From the NCBI GenBank assembly GCA_021781555.1, contig JAJXWQ010000002.1, positions 31,712 through 95,711 of the forward strand: a stretch of DNA of 64,000 bases, written 5' to 3'. This document shows, one piece after another, positions 17,776 to 26,293 of the stretch (position 1 is its first letter; each line of letters begins with the position of its first letter). A program made the position numbers and the translations under genes. The notes beneath the pieces were generated by a model. The model saw nothing but the letters and a program-made list of their open reading frames with translations. It was not told where the DNA came from and searched no databases. Origin of the DNA: a bacterium. GTDB taxonomy: Bacteria > Cyanobacteriota > Sericytochromatia > S15B-MN24 > VGJW01.

Positions 17776-17834
17776 TCGGGAACGGGGTGGCCATCCACCT
17801 CGCCAGGATACCTGGCTCGGCCGGATCCCACCAG

Positions 17835-17905
17835 AGGCGGCACCCAGATTCGAACTGGGGATGGAAGATTTGCAGTCTTCTGCCTTACCACTTGGCCATG
17901 CCGCC
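17835..17905 (-). tRNA. tRNA-Cys (GCA)
   Basis: 71 bases. The acceptor GGCGGCA pairs with TGCCGCC. The anticodon loop CTGCAAA lies between GAAGA and TCTTC, and the T-arm contains GTTCGAATC. Discriminator U is the usual identity base for tRNA-Cys. CCA is not encoded. Middle gene of the three-tRNA operon. Confidence 0.95.
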
Positions 17906-17912
17906 AAGGGGA

Positions 17913-17985
17913 AGCGGGTGACGAGGCTCGAACTCGCGACATCCAGCTTGGGAAGCTGGCACTCTACCAACTGAGTTACACCCGC
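17913..17985 (-). tRNA. tRNA-Gly (CCC)
   Basis: 73 bases. The acceptor GCGGGTG pairs with CACCCGC. The anticodon loop TTCCCAA lies in the stem CCAGC/GCTGG, and the T-arm contains GTTCGAGCC. Discriminator U. CCA is not encoded. First gene of the operon, 21 bases from the proposed -10 box. Confidence 0.95.
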
Positions 17986-18005
17986 AAATCCTGATTGGGT
18001 TCCGA

Positions 18006-18035
18006 ATCGTACCCTGGCCCCTTCGGGCCCGTCAA
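18006..18035 (-). promoter_or_regulatory. promoter of the tRNA-Gly-Cys-Val operon
   Basis: Read on the minus strand, TTGACG (18035-18030) is followed after 18 bases by TACGAT (18011-18006), a good -35/-10 pair. Transcription would begin about 12 bases before tRNA-Gly. The spacer contains the self-complementary GGCCC-cttc-GGGCC. Confidence 0.55.
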
Positions 18036-18045
18036 GGGGGGATGG

Positions 18046-18089
18046 AGATGTTACACATCTTGACATTTGCGACGCCAGGTTCGTAATAT
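18046..18089 (+). promoter_or_regulatory. promoter with overlapping palindromic operator candidate
   Basis: TTGACA (18060-18065) and TAATAT (18084-18089) with an 18-base spacer lie about 40 bases before the gene at 18130. The perfect inverted repeat AGATGT-TAC-ACATCT (18046-18060) ends on the first base of the -35 box, a classic place for a repressor or activator. The divergent tRNA promoter is about 25 bases away. Confidence 0.55.
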
Positions 18090-18129
18090 TTCTTTGCAAT
18101 TTCAGTCGGTCCGGGAGGAGGAGGCGAGC

Positions 18130-18897
18130 ATGGCCCTGGAAATCAGCAGGCCGCTGTCCATCGTCGATCCGCTAGCCGCCGCGCCACCTTACGAGCAAAC
18201 GATTGCCGACCGAGTGAAGGTCAGGGTCGTCAACGTCGCGAACTTCCAGGAGGCCACGCTGCGCAAGCTCGTGACGCCGCAAGTCGACATCGACCAGGAT
18301 CGCGGGGATGTGCGGATCACATCCAGCGGCCTGTCCCTGACCGAGGAACGCAGATCCATCGGCAAGGAGGCCATCCTGCTGGAGGTCGCAGCCCGCTACC
18401 GGCGGGGCGAAGGCGCGATCAAGCAGATCTACCGATATCTCGTGTTCACCGAGAACGGAACCACGTACTGCCAGCGGCTTCCGATGGGCTCGTGGGCTCC
18501 CACGGACCCCGACATCTGTCTGGAATGGCTGGGTCGCGGCGGGCTCCAGCAGGGAGACTTCGTGTTGCTTCCGCGCCGGCGGCTACCGACGGGGGCGGCC
18601 GAGATCAAGCGGCCCCCGAAGCCTACCGCCCTGATGCGGGCCGTGGTGGCGGTGCAGCAGTTCATCGCCGAAGCCCTGCTCGATGACGACGCCGGACGCT
18701 CCGAGTGGGAGCGCCTGATCGGCCGGCACGAGCCCGAAGACTGTCAGCTCTTCAAGAAGGATGCCCGCGTCTACCTGGTCGCCCCGCACGACACGGTGTC
18801 GAGTCACCCCGAACACGCCCAGCTCCGGATCCCAGAGGGCACCTACGAGATCGTCGAGGATCGCGCCAGCGCCTACTGGAAGCGGGCCATCGACTGA
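18130..18897 (+). CDS. conserved-looking cytoplasmic protein of unknown function
   Basis: 255 residues from the ATG at 18130, which has GAGGAGGAGG about 5 bases upstream; a longer reading exists but lacks such a site. No signal peptide, membrane segment or recognised motif is present. The sequence is well mixed and codon use matches its neighbours, so it is a real gene. It has a basic proline-containing stretch (LPRRRLPTGAAEIKRPPKP) mid-protein and a beta-rich first half (DVRITSSGLSLTEERRS). It has its own promoter with a palindromic site, suggesting individual control. I cannot assign a function. Confidence 0.65.
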   Translation: MALEISRPLSIVDPLAAAPPYEQTIADRVKVRVVNVANFQEATLRKLVTPQVDIDQDRGDVRITSSGLSLTEERRSIGKEAILLEVAARYRRGEGAIKQIYRYLVFTENGTTYCQRLPMGSWAPTDPDICLEWLGRGGLQQGDFVLLPRRRLPTGAAEIKRPPKPTALMRAVVAVQQFIAEALLDDDAGRSEWERLIGRHEPEDCQLFKKDARVYLVAPHDTVSSHPEHAQLRIPEGTYEIVEDRASAYWKRAID

Positions 18898-18941
18898 TTT
18901 ATCGCTGACCGCCCACGGAAGCCGCAGCGCCGCCTGGGTCC

Positions 18942-19799
18942 TCAGGCCGAGGCGTCGAGTTCGGCTCCCTTGGGCTGCGGTCCCATGAAGGCGATGGTCA
19001 GTGCGACCGTGAAGTACGCGTTGGCCAGGAAGGAGACCAGGGCGCCAAGTTCCGAAATCGCGCCGATCGACAGCGTACTGAGCGTGAGTCCCAGGGCGAG
19101 AGCCAGCCCCTCGGCGACGAGCAACGCCCCCAGCTTGCCCCAGTGACGGCGCACGAACGAGAAACTCGAGCGCCACGCCCGGGTCCAGGGCACCGCATCG
19201 ACCACGACGGCCTGCTTCCAGACCAGCAAGAAGAACAGCAAGAGCCCCCAGGCGACGGCCCAGATGCCGATCCCTGCGGCCCAGCGCTCCACGATCTGCA
19301 TCTGGGCCAGCGGGAGCGTGACCCCGCTGGAGAGGGCCTTTTGCAGGAGCGGAGCGTCGGGCAGCCCGGCAAAGCTCTGCAGCGCCAGCAGGACCGGGTA
19401 GAGCGTCGAAAGGGCCAGAAGCAGCATGACGAGCGTCCCCGCGAGCAAGGGCGCGAAATGCCTCCCGACACCGATCAGGAATGCGTCCCAGCCACCGCCT
19501 TCCCCGGCGTACGTCGCCCGGATCATCGCAAGCAGGCCAGCGGTCATGGCCAGGTTGATCAAACCGAAGGCGATGAGGGCCGGAAGGTTGCCGCCCCGCA
19601 TGCCCGAAAGGAGCATTCGCCCGACGGCGAGGCCGACGAAGGGCGGGAGCATGAAGGAAGGGTGGCGGCGAAGCAGAAAGGCTGCCTGGCCGAAGGTAGT
19701 CCTGAGCGAGGGCACGATAGTACGCAACCATCTTCCGCGCCGGACAATGTGACGGAGGCCAGCGCGAGGGCGCCACTTCGGTTTAGAATCCAGTTGCAT
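18942..19799 (-). CDS. integral membrane protein of unknown function
   Basis: 285 residues from the ATG at 19799, with GGAAG 8 bases upstream. A GTG two codons earlier is an alternative. After a basic N-terminus (about 35 residues) there are about six hydrophobic helices, with small charged loops such as RATYAGEGGGWDAF and a conserved-looking VPWTRAWRSSFSFVRRHWG. It resembles the YIP/DUF-type polytopic proteins of unknown role. It is divergent from cvpA with only 48 bases between starts. Confidence 0.6.
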   Translation of the reverse strand: MQLDSKPKWRPRAGLRHIVRRGRWLRTIVPSLRTTFGQAAFLLRRHPSFMLPPFVGLAVGRMLLSGMRGGNLPALIAFGLINLAMTAGLLAMIRATYAGEGGGWDAFLIGVGRHFAPLLAGTLVMLLLALSTLYPVLLALQSFAGLPDAPLLQKALSSGVTLPLAQMQIVERWAAGIGIWAVAWGLLLFFLLVWKQAVVVDAVPWTRAWRSSFSFVRRHWGKLGALLVAEGLALALGLTLSTLSIGAISELGALVSFLANAYFTVALTIAFMGPQPKGAELDASA

Positions 19800-19847
19800 C
19801 CGCACCGCTTCCGCAACCCGGATACCGAAGTTTCGCCAGTATATCAG

Positions 19848-20453
19848 ATGTCTGTGTTCGACCTGATCGCCCTTGCCATCCTGGCCTTCAACACGCTACG
19901 CGGCCTCGCCCGAGGACTCGTGCGGACCTCGTTCGGCCTGGCGGCCGTGTCCGTCGCGAGCTTCCTGGCCTGGGACCACCCGGAGTGGGGGCGGCCGATC
20001 GCCTCGGCCGTGGTCAAGCCCGGATCGCCGTGGTGGAACCTGGTGGCGCCATTCGCCGTTTGGGTGATCACCTTCGTCGCCCTCAACGCGATCGGCGCCG
20101 CCCTTCGGATGGCGCTGGACCAGACCCCCCTGCGGGCACTCGATCGGCTCGGGGGCGCGGCATTTGGCCTGGCGACGGGTATCGTCATCGTGGCGATTCC
20201 GCTGCTCCTGGTCGCCAGATTGCCGCTACTCCGCCAGGTCAAGCCGCTCCAGACGGCCCTCCACCGCTCGCTGGTCGCGACGGCCCTCGCTCCCGTCGTC
20301 CGCGTCCTGACGCCCCTTGGTTCGGGCGAACTGAAGGCACTGGCACCGGCGCTGGCCCGGGTCCAGCAGGCCAACCGGCTGACGGCTCAGGCCGGCGGAC
20401 TCCGGTCCCTGGCCGGCCCGGCCGGCAAGCCAGCGGCGACCACGGGTCCTTGA
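19848..20453 (+). CDS. CvpA family membrane protein
   Basis: 201 residues from the ATG at 19848. The N-terminus MSVFDLIALAILAFNTLRGLARG is the CvpA signature: a first helix, then a glycine/arginine turn. Three further helices follow (about 25-45, 65-90, 105-125), then a soluble Pro/Ala-rich tail. CvpA proteins affect colicin V export and envelope functions in other bacteria; the mechanism is unsettled. No strong ribosome site is visible, so the start is chosen by homology. A partial REP-like element follows the stop. Confidence 0.8.
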   Translation: MSVFDLIALAILAFNTLRGLARGLVRTSFGLAAVSVASFLAWDHPEWGRPIASAVVKPGSPWWNLVAPFAVWVITFVALNAIGAALRMALDQTPLRALDRLGGAAFGLATGIVIVAIPLLLVARLPLLRQVKPLQTALHRSLVATALAPVVRVLTPLGSGELKALAPALARVQQANRLTAQAGGLRSLAGPAGKPAATTGP

Positions 20454-20480
20454 GCGCGACGCCAGGTTTCATCATCCCTT

Positions 20481-20520
20481 CGGTGGGCAGCGAAGCGACC
20501 GCGCCAAGGGACCCGTTCAA
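20481..20520 (+). repeat. REP-like intergenic element, partial copy
   Basis: CAGCGAAGCGACCGCGCC and AAGGGACCCGTTCAA match the loop and right arm of the element at 43431. The left arm is replaced. It lies between the convergent ends of cvpA and the GNAT gene. Confidence 0.65.
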
Positions 20521-20557
20521 ATCCCCCCCCATCACAGGCAGGGCGAAATCCCGCTCG

Positions 20558-21631
20558 CTAGCGCGGCGGCGGCTCACAGAAGGCTGGTTTGAAGGCAGGC
20601 ATGTCCTCGGGCTTGTGGGACGATACCGGCAACTCGAGCGTGATCGCGCCATCCTTGACCAGACACACGTCCTCGGTGACCAGCTGGAGTCCCGCGGCCT
20701 CGAGGGCCTGACGCTTGTGCGGATGGTATTGCATGCACCAGGTCAACGCCGCGCCCGGCGGATACCCGCGCAGCTTTCCCAGAGCGAAGGCCAGCAGCTC
20801 CCGGGCCAGGTCCGGATAGCCCGGATGGACGGTCAGCTGCAAGGTATGAGGGGCGGAATCGCTGCGGAACTGCGCCAGCACCCGCAGGTAGCCGACCAGC
20901 GAGCGCCCGGGACCGTCCACGACGTATCGGGTTTCCTCGCACTCGCGCATGCGACGACGCCAGAGTTCGAGACTGCGCTCGATCAGGCCGGCTTCGAAAT
21001 CCGCCGGAGTCCGGCTGTCCACCAGGCGCACGGGAGCCGGGGTGCTGGCGACGTAAAGATCGGCCAGGAGCGCGGCGTCCTTTGCCCGCATCGGGCGGAG
21101 CCCCGCCGGGGGCGGCACCGGGGTGAAACGGGACAGCAGATCCGAAGAGGCCTGGTAATACCCGACCGTGGCGTACGGGCGGAAACCCTCTTGACTGCAT
21201 AGCGTCAGCCCCGCCTGGTTGCGTATGTCGATCTGCAGCGTGTAGGTCTGCACCCCCGCCCCCGCATAGGCCGCGAAGATGTAATCCAGCAACGCCCTGG
21301 CGATGCCCTGGCCGCGGAAGGACGGCGCGACCGCCAGGTAATCGACATGCCACCGCGTCTGGCTCTGGTTGCCCGGAGAGGTCTGGATGAAACCCGCGAC
21401 CGTCCCGGATGTCTCGGCCACGTGGAGATTGAGCAGGTACTGGTACGGGTTGGGGAACAGTGCCAGCGCCCTGACCAGCGGGTAAACTTGCTGCCAGCGG
21501 CCGAACTGGCTGGTGAGCTCCACGCCGCGGCGCTCGTACTCCGCCGAGAATGCGTCGGCGAACATGGCCTTCAGCGCGGGAAGGTCCCGGTACCGAACCG
21601 GCCGGATCGTGACGCCATCCCCGGAGGCCAT
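20558..21631 (-). CDS. GNAT acetyltransferase
   Basis: 357 residues from the ATG at 21631, with GGAAGGA about 9 bases upstream. The N-terminal GNAT domain (about 5-165) shows VTIRPVRYRDLPALKAMFADAF, then the acetyl-CoA loop VDYLAVAPSFRGQGIARALL with its R/Q-x-x-G-x-G/A pattern, and NQAGLTLCSQEGF. The second half (about 180-340) looks like another degenerate GNAT fold without the loop. The substrate is unknown. It is a single gene, convergent with cvpA and divergent from smpB. Confidence 0.8.
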   Translation of the reverse strand: MASGDGVTIRPVRYRDLPALKAMFADAFSAEYERRGVELTSQFGRWQQVYPLVRALALFPNPYQYLLNLHVAETSGTVAGFIQTSPGNQSQTRWHVDYLAVAPSFRGQGIARALLDYIFAAYAGAGVQTYTLQIDIRNQAGLTLCSQEGFRPYATVGYYQASSDLLSRFTPVPPPAGLRPMRAKDAALLADLYVASTPAPVRLVDSRTPADFEAGLIERSLELWRRRMRECEETRYVVDGPGRSLVGYLRVLAQFRSDSAPHTLQLTVHPGYPDLARELLAFALGKLRGYPPGAALTWCMQYHPHKRQALEAAGLQLVTEDVCLVKDGAITLELPVSSHKPEDMPAFKPAFCEPPPR

Positions 21632-21815
21632 ACTAGGGAATCCTTCCTTCCTGGTGGCGAAGGGCCCTGCGTGCTTTGAGCGTGGTTCGTCTTCCCGAAA
21701 GATCCGCCTACCGGCGCTTGCCCGGCCCCCCCAGGTTGCGACCCCCAAGATCCTGCCGGATAATGGCTCCTGGCGGCAAGCAAGACCGTCTTCATCATAT
21801 CAAGGAAAGGGCCTG

Positions 21816-22343
21816 ATGGGCAACGCATCTCGTCCGGCGCCCCCTGGCACGGCGGGCCTCCGCGGGGGGAGCGCGGCGTCGCGCGGCCCCGATCGCAACA
21901 TCACCGAAAACCGCCGGGCCCGGCACGAGTACCACATTCTCGAGACGCTCGAGGCCGGCATCCAGTTGACGGGTACCGAGATGAAGTCGATCCGCAAGGG
22001 CCACATATCGATGGTGGATTCCTTCGCTCGCCTCGAAGGCTCCGAGGTGTGGCTGCACAACATGCACATCGCGCCCTACGAGCTGGGCAACCGTTACAAC
22101 CACGATCCGCTCCGCCCCCGCAAGTTGCTTCTCCACCGGGAGGAGATCCGGCGTCTGGTGGGCACCCTGGCGCAAAAGGGGCTCACCCTGGTTCCCCTGC
22201 GCATGTACTGGTCGGGCAACTGGGCCAAGGTGCAGCTCGGCCTGGCCAAGGGCAAGCTCCTCCATGACAAGCGCGAGGCCCTCCAGAGCAAGGAGGCCAA
22301 GCGGGAGGTCGAGAGGGCGCTCAAGGCCCAGGTCCGTGGCTAG
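21816..22343 (+). CDS. smpB: SsrA-binding protein
   Basis: 175 residues from the ATG at 21816, with AAGGAAAGGG just upstream. A basic N-terminal extension of about 25 residues precedes the SmpB core: NRRARHEYHILETLEAGIQL, GTEMKSIRKGHISMVDSF, LHNMHIAPYE and LHDKREALQSKEAKREVER. SmpB delivers tmRNA to stalled ribosomes. The tmRNA gene is not in this window. It is transcribed toward the yceD operon, which has its own promoter. Confidence 0.95.
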   Translation: MGNASRPAPPGTAGLRGGSAASRGPDRNITENRRARHEYHILETLEAGIQLTGTEMKSIRKGHISMVDSFARLEGSEVWLHNMHIAPYELGNRYNHDPLRPRKLLLHREEIRRLVGTLAQKGLTLVPLRMYWSGNWAKVQLGLAKGKLLHDKREALQSKEAKREVERALKAQVRG

Positions 22344-22364
22344 CCCGGTGGCGGTGCTGGCCGC

Positions 22365-22393
22365 TTGACCGGGGGGGCGCTCCCCCGTATACT
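22365..22393 (+). promoter_or_regulatory. strong sigma70-type promoter of the yceD-rpmF-fatty-acid operon
   Basis: TTGACC (22365-22370) and TATACT (22388-22393) are separated by exactly 17 bases. The start point would give a leader of about 30 bases before yceD. The spacer holds a G-run and a C-run (GGGGG-gcgct-CCCCC) that can pair and might also end smpB transcription. Confidence 0.7.
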
Positions 22394-22430
22394 TCCTGAT
22401 CCTTAGAACGCGGAAAGTTGCATTCCTTTT

Positions 22431-22907
22431 ATGTTGCTTGATGTTGCGGCCCTCTTGGCCTCGCCTACGCGGGTCACCAGGGGCGCGTTCCGGGAGAATG
22501 TCGAGGTCCCCGAGGACGTCGGCAGGCTCCAGTCTCTGGTGCTGGGCGGCTATGTCGCCGAGATCACCGGCGGGGAGCCATTCCTGGCGATCAAGGGCGA
22601 GTTTCGCGCCGATCTCGAGTTGCTCTGCCACCGCTGCGGCAACCCGTTCGCCACCACCCACGACTTCGAGATCGACGAGACCCTCGAGTTGGTAGAAGAG
22701 CTGCCCGCGAGCGTCGAGGTCCAGGAATCCGTCTGGTCCAAGGGCAGCCTGGACCTTAGCGATCTGGTCCGGCAGAATCTTCTCTTGTCCTTGCCCACCT
22801 CGATCCTGTGCGGCTGCGCCCCGCTAAAGGACGCGCCTGGCAAGGATGTCGACCCCAGATGGCAGGCGCTGTCCGAGCTGCACCCTTCATCCGAGGAGGA
22901 TACCTAG
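22431..22907 (+). CDS. YceD/DUF177 family protein
   Basis: 158 residues. The core has ELLCHRCGNPF (about 64-74) and a later C-G-C (ILCGCAPL), matching the metal-binding-like cysteines of DUF177. The position directly before rpmF is the classic context of this family, which is linked to ribosome assembly and 23S rRNA in other organisms. It ends 4 bases before the rpmF ATG. Confidence 0.85.
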   Translation: MLLDVAALLASPTRVTRGAFRENVEVPEDVGRLQSLVLGGYVAEITGGEPFLAIKGEFRADLELLCHRCGNPFATTHDFEIDETLELVEELPASVEVQESVWSKGSLDLSDLVRQNLLLSLPTSILCGCAPLKDAPGKDVDPRWQALSELHPSSEEDT

Positions 22908-22911
22908 TCCC

Positions 22912-23100
22912 ATGGCCCAACCCAAGAAGAAAACGTCGAACTCCAAGCAGTGGCATCGCCGCTCCCAGTGGAAGGCGAAGGTTCCCAACCTGACCACCTG
23001 CCCGCATTGCCACGCGCCCGCGCTTCCCCACACGATGTGCCAGAGCTGTGGCACGTACAAGGGCCAGCACGTGGTCGAGGTCGCCGGCCACACCCACTAG
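22912..23100 (+). CDS. rpmF: 50S ribosomal protein L32
   Basis: 62 residues: MAQPKKKTSNSKQWHRRSQW, then CPHCHAPALPHTMCQSCGTYKG, the four-cysteine zinc ribbon of bacterial L32. GAGGAGGA about 11 bases upstream sets this start. It stands between yceD and plsX, the usual gene order coupling ribosome and lipid synthesis. Confidence 0.95.
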   Translation: MAQPKKKTSNSKQWHRRSQWKAKVPNLTTCPHCHAPALPHTMCQSCGTYKGQHVVEVAGHTH

Positions 23101-23155
23101 CCCTCGCAGCCCGAGCCGCCGTGCCCGTCCTCCGCGCCCGTCGCCGCCCGGGCGA

Positions 23156-24226
23156 ATGACGATCGACAGCCCCCTGACGATCGCGGTCGACGCCATGGGC
23201 GGAGACTACGCGCCCGGGGAGATCGTCGCGGGTGCTCTGCTCGCCTTGCGGCAGCACCCCGACCTGGCGATCGTGCTCGTCGGCGACGAGGCCAAGGTGA
23301 AAGCGGAACTCGCGACGCAGTCCAGGCACGATCGCCTCGCGATCGTCCACGCCAGCGAGGTCGTCGCGATGAACGAAGCAGCCTCCGCCGTGCGACGCAA
23401 GCGCGACGCCTCGATCATGCGGGCGATGGACCAGGTCAAGGAAGGCGCCGCGCAGGCGGTGGTGGCGGCTGGCTCCACCGGGGCCGCCATGAGTGCGGCC
23501 TTGCTGCGCTGGGGGCGGATCCAGGGGATCGAGCGACCGGCGATCGCCGCGGTCATGCCTACGCTCAAGGGACCCTGCGTCGTGCTGGATGTCGGCGCCA
23601 ACGTCGACTGCCGGCCGGAGTGGCTGGTGCAGTTCGCCTTGATGGGTGCCGCATACTCGCACCAGGTCCTCAAGGTCGAAACCCCGCGTGTAGGGCTGCT
23701 CAACATCGGCGAGGAGCCCGAGAAGGGCGATGATCTTTCGCTGGCGGCCCACCGCCGCCTGGCGGAACTGGACCCCAGCCACCATCAGACCCAGGCCACG
23801 CTGCCCTGGCGCTTCGTGGGCAACATCGAGGGCCGGGCGATCTGGCAGCAGCCCGCCGATGTGGTGGTTGCCGACGGTTTCGTCGGCAACACCGTACTCA
23901 AGACGGCCGAGGGCGTTGCCGGAATGGTCAGCCGCATGCTCCGCGAGGAGATCGATCACGGCGGCCTGCGCGCCAAGCTTGGCGCCCTGCTCATGACCGG
24001 CGCCTTCCGGGGACTGCGGCGCCGCACCGATCCGGCGGAGTACGGGGGAGCGCTCCTGCTCGGCGTGGACGGAGTCTGCGTGATCTCCCACGGGAGCAGC
24101 CGCGCCCAGGCGGTAGCCAGTGCGATCCGGGTTGCGATGGAAGCCTTGAGAACCGACGCAGTGGGGCTGATCCGCGCTACGATAGGTTCCATGAACGCAC
24201 CAGCTAGCGGAGAGCACAGTTCATGA
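23156..24226 (+). CDS. plsX: phosphate acyltransferase PlsX
   Basis: 356 residues from the ATG at 23156. Longer in-frame readings extend back into rpmF and are Arg/Pro/Ser-rich junk. Family motifs are TIAVDAMGGDYAPGEIV at the N-terminus, AAGSTGAAMSAALL, LDVGANVDC, LLNIGEEPEKGDD and VADGFVGNTVLKTAEG. It makes acyl-phosphate from acyl-ACP for phospholipid synthesis. The last four bases overlap the fabH start (ATGA). Confidence 0.95.
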   Translation: MTIDSPLTIAVDAMGGDYAPGEIVAGALLALRQHPDLAIVLVGDEAKVKAELATQSRHDRLAIVHASEVVAMNEAASAVRRKRDASIMRAMDQVKEGAAQAVVAAGSTGAAMSAALLRWGRIQGIERPAIAAVMPTLKGPCVVLDVGANVDCRPEWLVQFALMGAAYSHQVLKVETPRVGLLNIGEEPEKGDDLSLAAHRRLAELDPSHHQTQATLPWRFVGNIEGRAIWQQPADVVVADGFVGNTVLKTAEGVAGMVSRMLREEIDHGGLRAKLGALLMTGAFRGLRRRTDPAEYGGALLLGVDGVCVISHGSSRAQAVASAIRVAMEALRTDAVGLIRATIGSMNAPASGEHSS

Positions 24227-25302
24227 CTTTCGAGGTCGCCATCACCGGGGTCGGATACCGGGTGCCGGAGCGGGTGGTTCACAACCGCGAGTTCGAGGCC
24301 CGCATGGCCACCACCGACCAGTGGATTTCCGAGCGCACGGGCATCCGCGAGCGGCGCATTGCCGATCCCGAGGTGGCCCTGAGCGATCTGGCGATTCCCT
24401 CGGGCCGGCAGGCCCTGGATCATGCAGGGCTCGACCCGAAGGATATCGACCTGGTCATCTGCGGTACCAGCACCCCCGATATGCTGATGCCCTCGACGGC
24501 GGCCATCACCGCGCACGCCCTGGGTTGCACCCGGGCCGCGGCTTTCGACCTCGAGGCGGCCTGCTCGGGTTTCGTCTACGCGCTGGTGGTTGCCGAGCAG
24601 TTCATCCGGACCGGGACGTACCGAAACGTCCTGGTCATCGGCGGGGATATCCTGAGCAAGTTCATCAACTGGGACGATCGCGGGACGGCGATCCTGTTCG
24701 CCGACGGGGCGGGGGCAGCGGTCCTATCGCGGTCGGATCGGCACGGGTTCCTGGCCTCGACGCTCGGAGCCGACGGCGCGGGTCAGGACCTGATCCAGAT
24801 TCCCCTCGGCAGCCGGACGCCTCCCTCCGGGGACAAGAGCTTGCACGTGGTCCACATGAAGGGCCGCGAGGTCTACAAGTGGGCGGTCGACAACGTTCCC
24901 AAGATCCTCGCGCAGGTTGCAGATGCGGCGGAACTCACTCCGGCCGACTTCGACCACATCATTCTCCACCAGGCCAACCTCCGGATCATCGAGGCCGTCT
25001 CCAAGCGGCTGGGCCTGCGCTCCGACCAGATGATCGTCAACGTGGATCGGATGGCCAACACCTCGGCGGGCACCATCCCGATCGCCCTGGCCGAGGCGGC
25101 CGACCAGGGGCGTATCAAGCCCGGGGATCGTCTGTGCCTCCTCGGTTTCGGCTCAGGCCTCACGTGGGCGGCCACGGCCTTGACCTGGACCGCACCCCGG
25201 CCTCGCTCGGCGCTGGCCCGGACCGCCACGACGGGTCAAGAGCCATTCGTCACGGCGCCCGACCGCTCGGATCCCGGCGTGCTGCCATCCAGGTCACTGT
25301 AG
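24223..25302 (+). CDS. fabH: beta-ketoacyl-ACP synthase III
   Basis: 359 residues, ATGA overlap with plsX. The catalytic triad is present: Cys in DLEAACSGFVYAL, His in ILHQANLRI, Asn in RMANTSAGTIP. It condenses acetyl-CoA with malonyl-ACP to start fatty-acid synthesis. The chain runs about 30 residues past the usual end after WTAPRPRSA with a Thr/Ser/Pro-rich tail, so it is a little longer than most FabH. It is followed by fabD after 29 bases. Confidence 0.95.
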   Translation: MTFEVAITGVGYRVPERVVHNREFEARMATTDQWISERTGIRERRIADPEVALSDLAIPSGRQALDHAGLDPKDIDLVICGTSTPDMLMPSTAAITAHALGCTRAAAFDLEAACSGFVYALVVAEQFIRTGTYRNVLVIGGDILSKFINWDDRGTAILFADGAGAAVLSRSDRHGFLASTLGADGAGQDLIQIPLGSRTPPSGDKSLHVVHMKGREVYKWAVDNVPKILAQVADAAELTPADFDHIILHQANLRIIEAVSKRLGLRSDQMIVNVDRMANTSAGTIPIALAEAADQGRIKPGDRLCLLGFGSGLTWAATALTWTAPRPRSALARTATTGQEPFVTAPDRSDPGVLPSRSL

Positions 25303-25331
25303 ATGCTCGAATCCAGCTTCGGAGGTGCCAG

Positions 25332-26273
25332 GTGATCGCATACGTGTTTCCGGGCCAGGGTGCCCAGACCGTGGGAATGGGCAAGGATCTCTACGAACGC
25401 TTTCCCGAGGCTCGAGCGGTCATCGATGCCGTCGAGAGCCGTTCCGGCCTCCCGCTCAAGCGCCTCATGTGGGAGGGGCCTGCAGACGACCTCACGGCCA
25501 CCCAGCATGCCCAGGTCGCGCTGTTTGCCTGCGGTGTCGCGGCATTCAAGGTGCTCGAGGCCAAGGGCGCTCCCCCGCCCACGATGGTCGCCGGCCACTC
25601 CCTCGGGGAGTACACCGCGCTCGTCGCCGCGGGTGCCCTCGATCTGGGCCCCGCCACCGACCTGGTGACCCTGCGCGGGCAAAGCATGGCCAAGGCGCCG
25701 CCAGGAACCATGGCCGCGGTCCTCGGCATGGCTCCCGACCAGCTCACCCGGCTCTGTGCCGACGTTCCGGGCAAGGTCGTCGTGGCCAACTACAACACCC
25801 TCGACCAGCTGGTCGTCTCGGGCGAGGTCAAGGCGGTCGAAGCCCTGCACGACGCGGCCCGCCGGGCCGGTGCCAAGCGCGTCGTGATGCTCAATGTCGG
25901 CGGAGCATTCCACTCTCCGCTCATGGCGCCTGCCCTCGGGCCCCTGTCTGCGGCCCTGCGCGAGGCTCCGTGGAAGGACACCACGGTTCCGGTGGTGCAC
26001 AACGTGGACGCGACCCCCAACACCCGGGCAGACCGCTTCGCCGACCGTCTGACGCGCCAGCTCGAGAGCAGCGTGCGCTGGGTCGACTGCGTTGGCGCGA
26101 TGAGGGATGGGGGCATCCGGATGTTTGTCGAGCTCGGCGCCGGCCGCACCCTGGCAGGACTGATCCGCAAGATCGATCGCTCGCTCCAGGCGGTCGTGGT
26201 CGAGGACGGGATCTCGCTGGACAAGACCCTTGCGGACCTCAGCGCCTTGGCCAGAGAGCCCCTGGTGCGGTGA
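25332..26273 (+). CDS. fabD: malonyl-CoA:ACP transacylase
   Basis: 313 residues from the GTG at 25332, with GGAGG 6 bases upstream. It shows YVFPGQGAQTVGMGKDL, the active-site serine in GHSLGEYTAL, the substrate arginine in TLRGQSM and the histidine in GGAFHSPLM. It loads malonyl groups on ACP. It sits in the operon between fabH and fabG. Confidence 0.95.
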   Translation: MIAYVFPGQGAQTVGMGKDLYERFPEARAVIDAVESRSGLPLKRLMWEGPADDLTATQHAQVALFACGVAAFKVLEAKGAPPPTMVAGHSLGEYTALVAAGALDLGPATDLVTLRGQSMAKAPPGTMAAVLGMAPDQLTRLCADVPGKVVVANYNTLDQLVVSGEVKAVEALHDAARRAGAKRVVMLNVGGAFHSPLMAPALGPLSAALREAPWKDTTVPVVHNVDATPNTRADRFADRLTRQLESSVRWVDCVGAMRDGGIRMFVELGAGRTLAGLIRKIDRSLQAVVVEDGISLDKTLADLSALAREPLVR

Positions 26274-26293
26274 GCCCACCGGCAGGAGAACAC

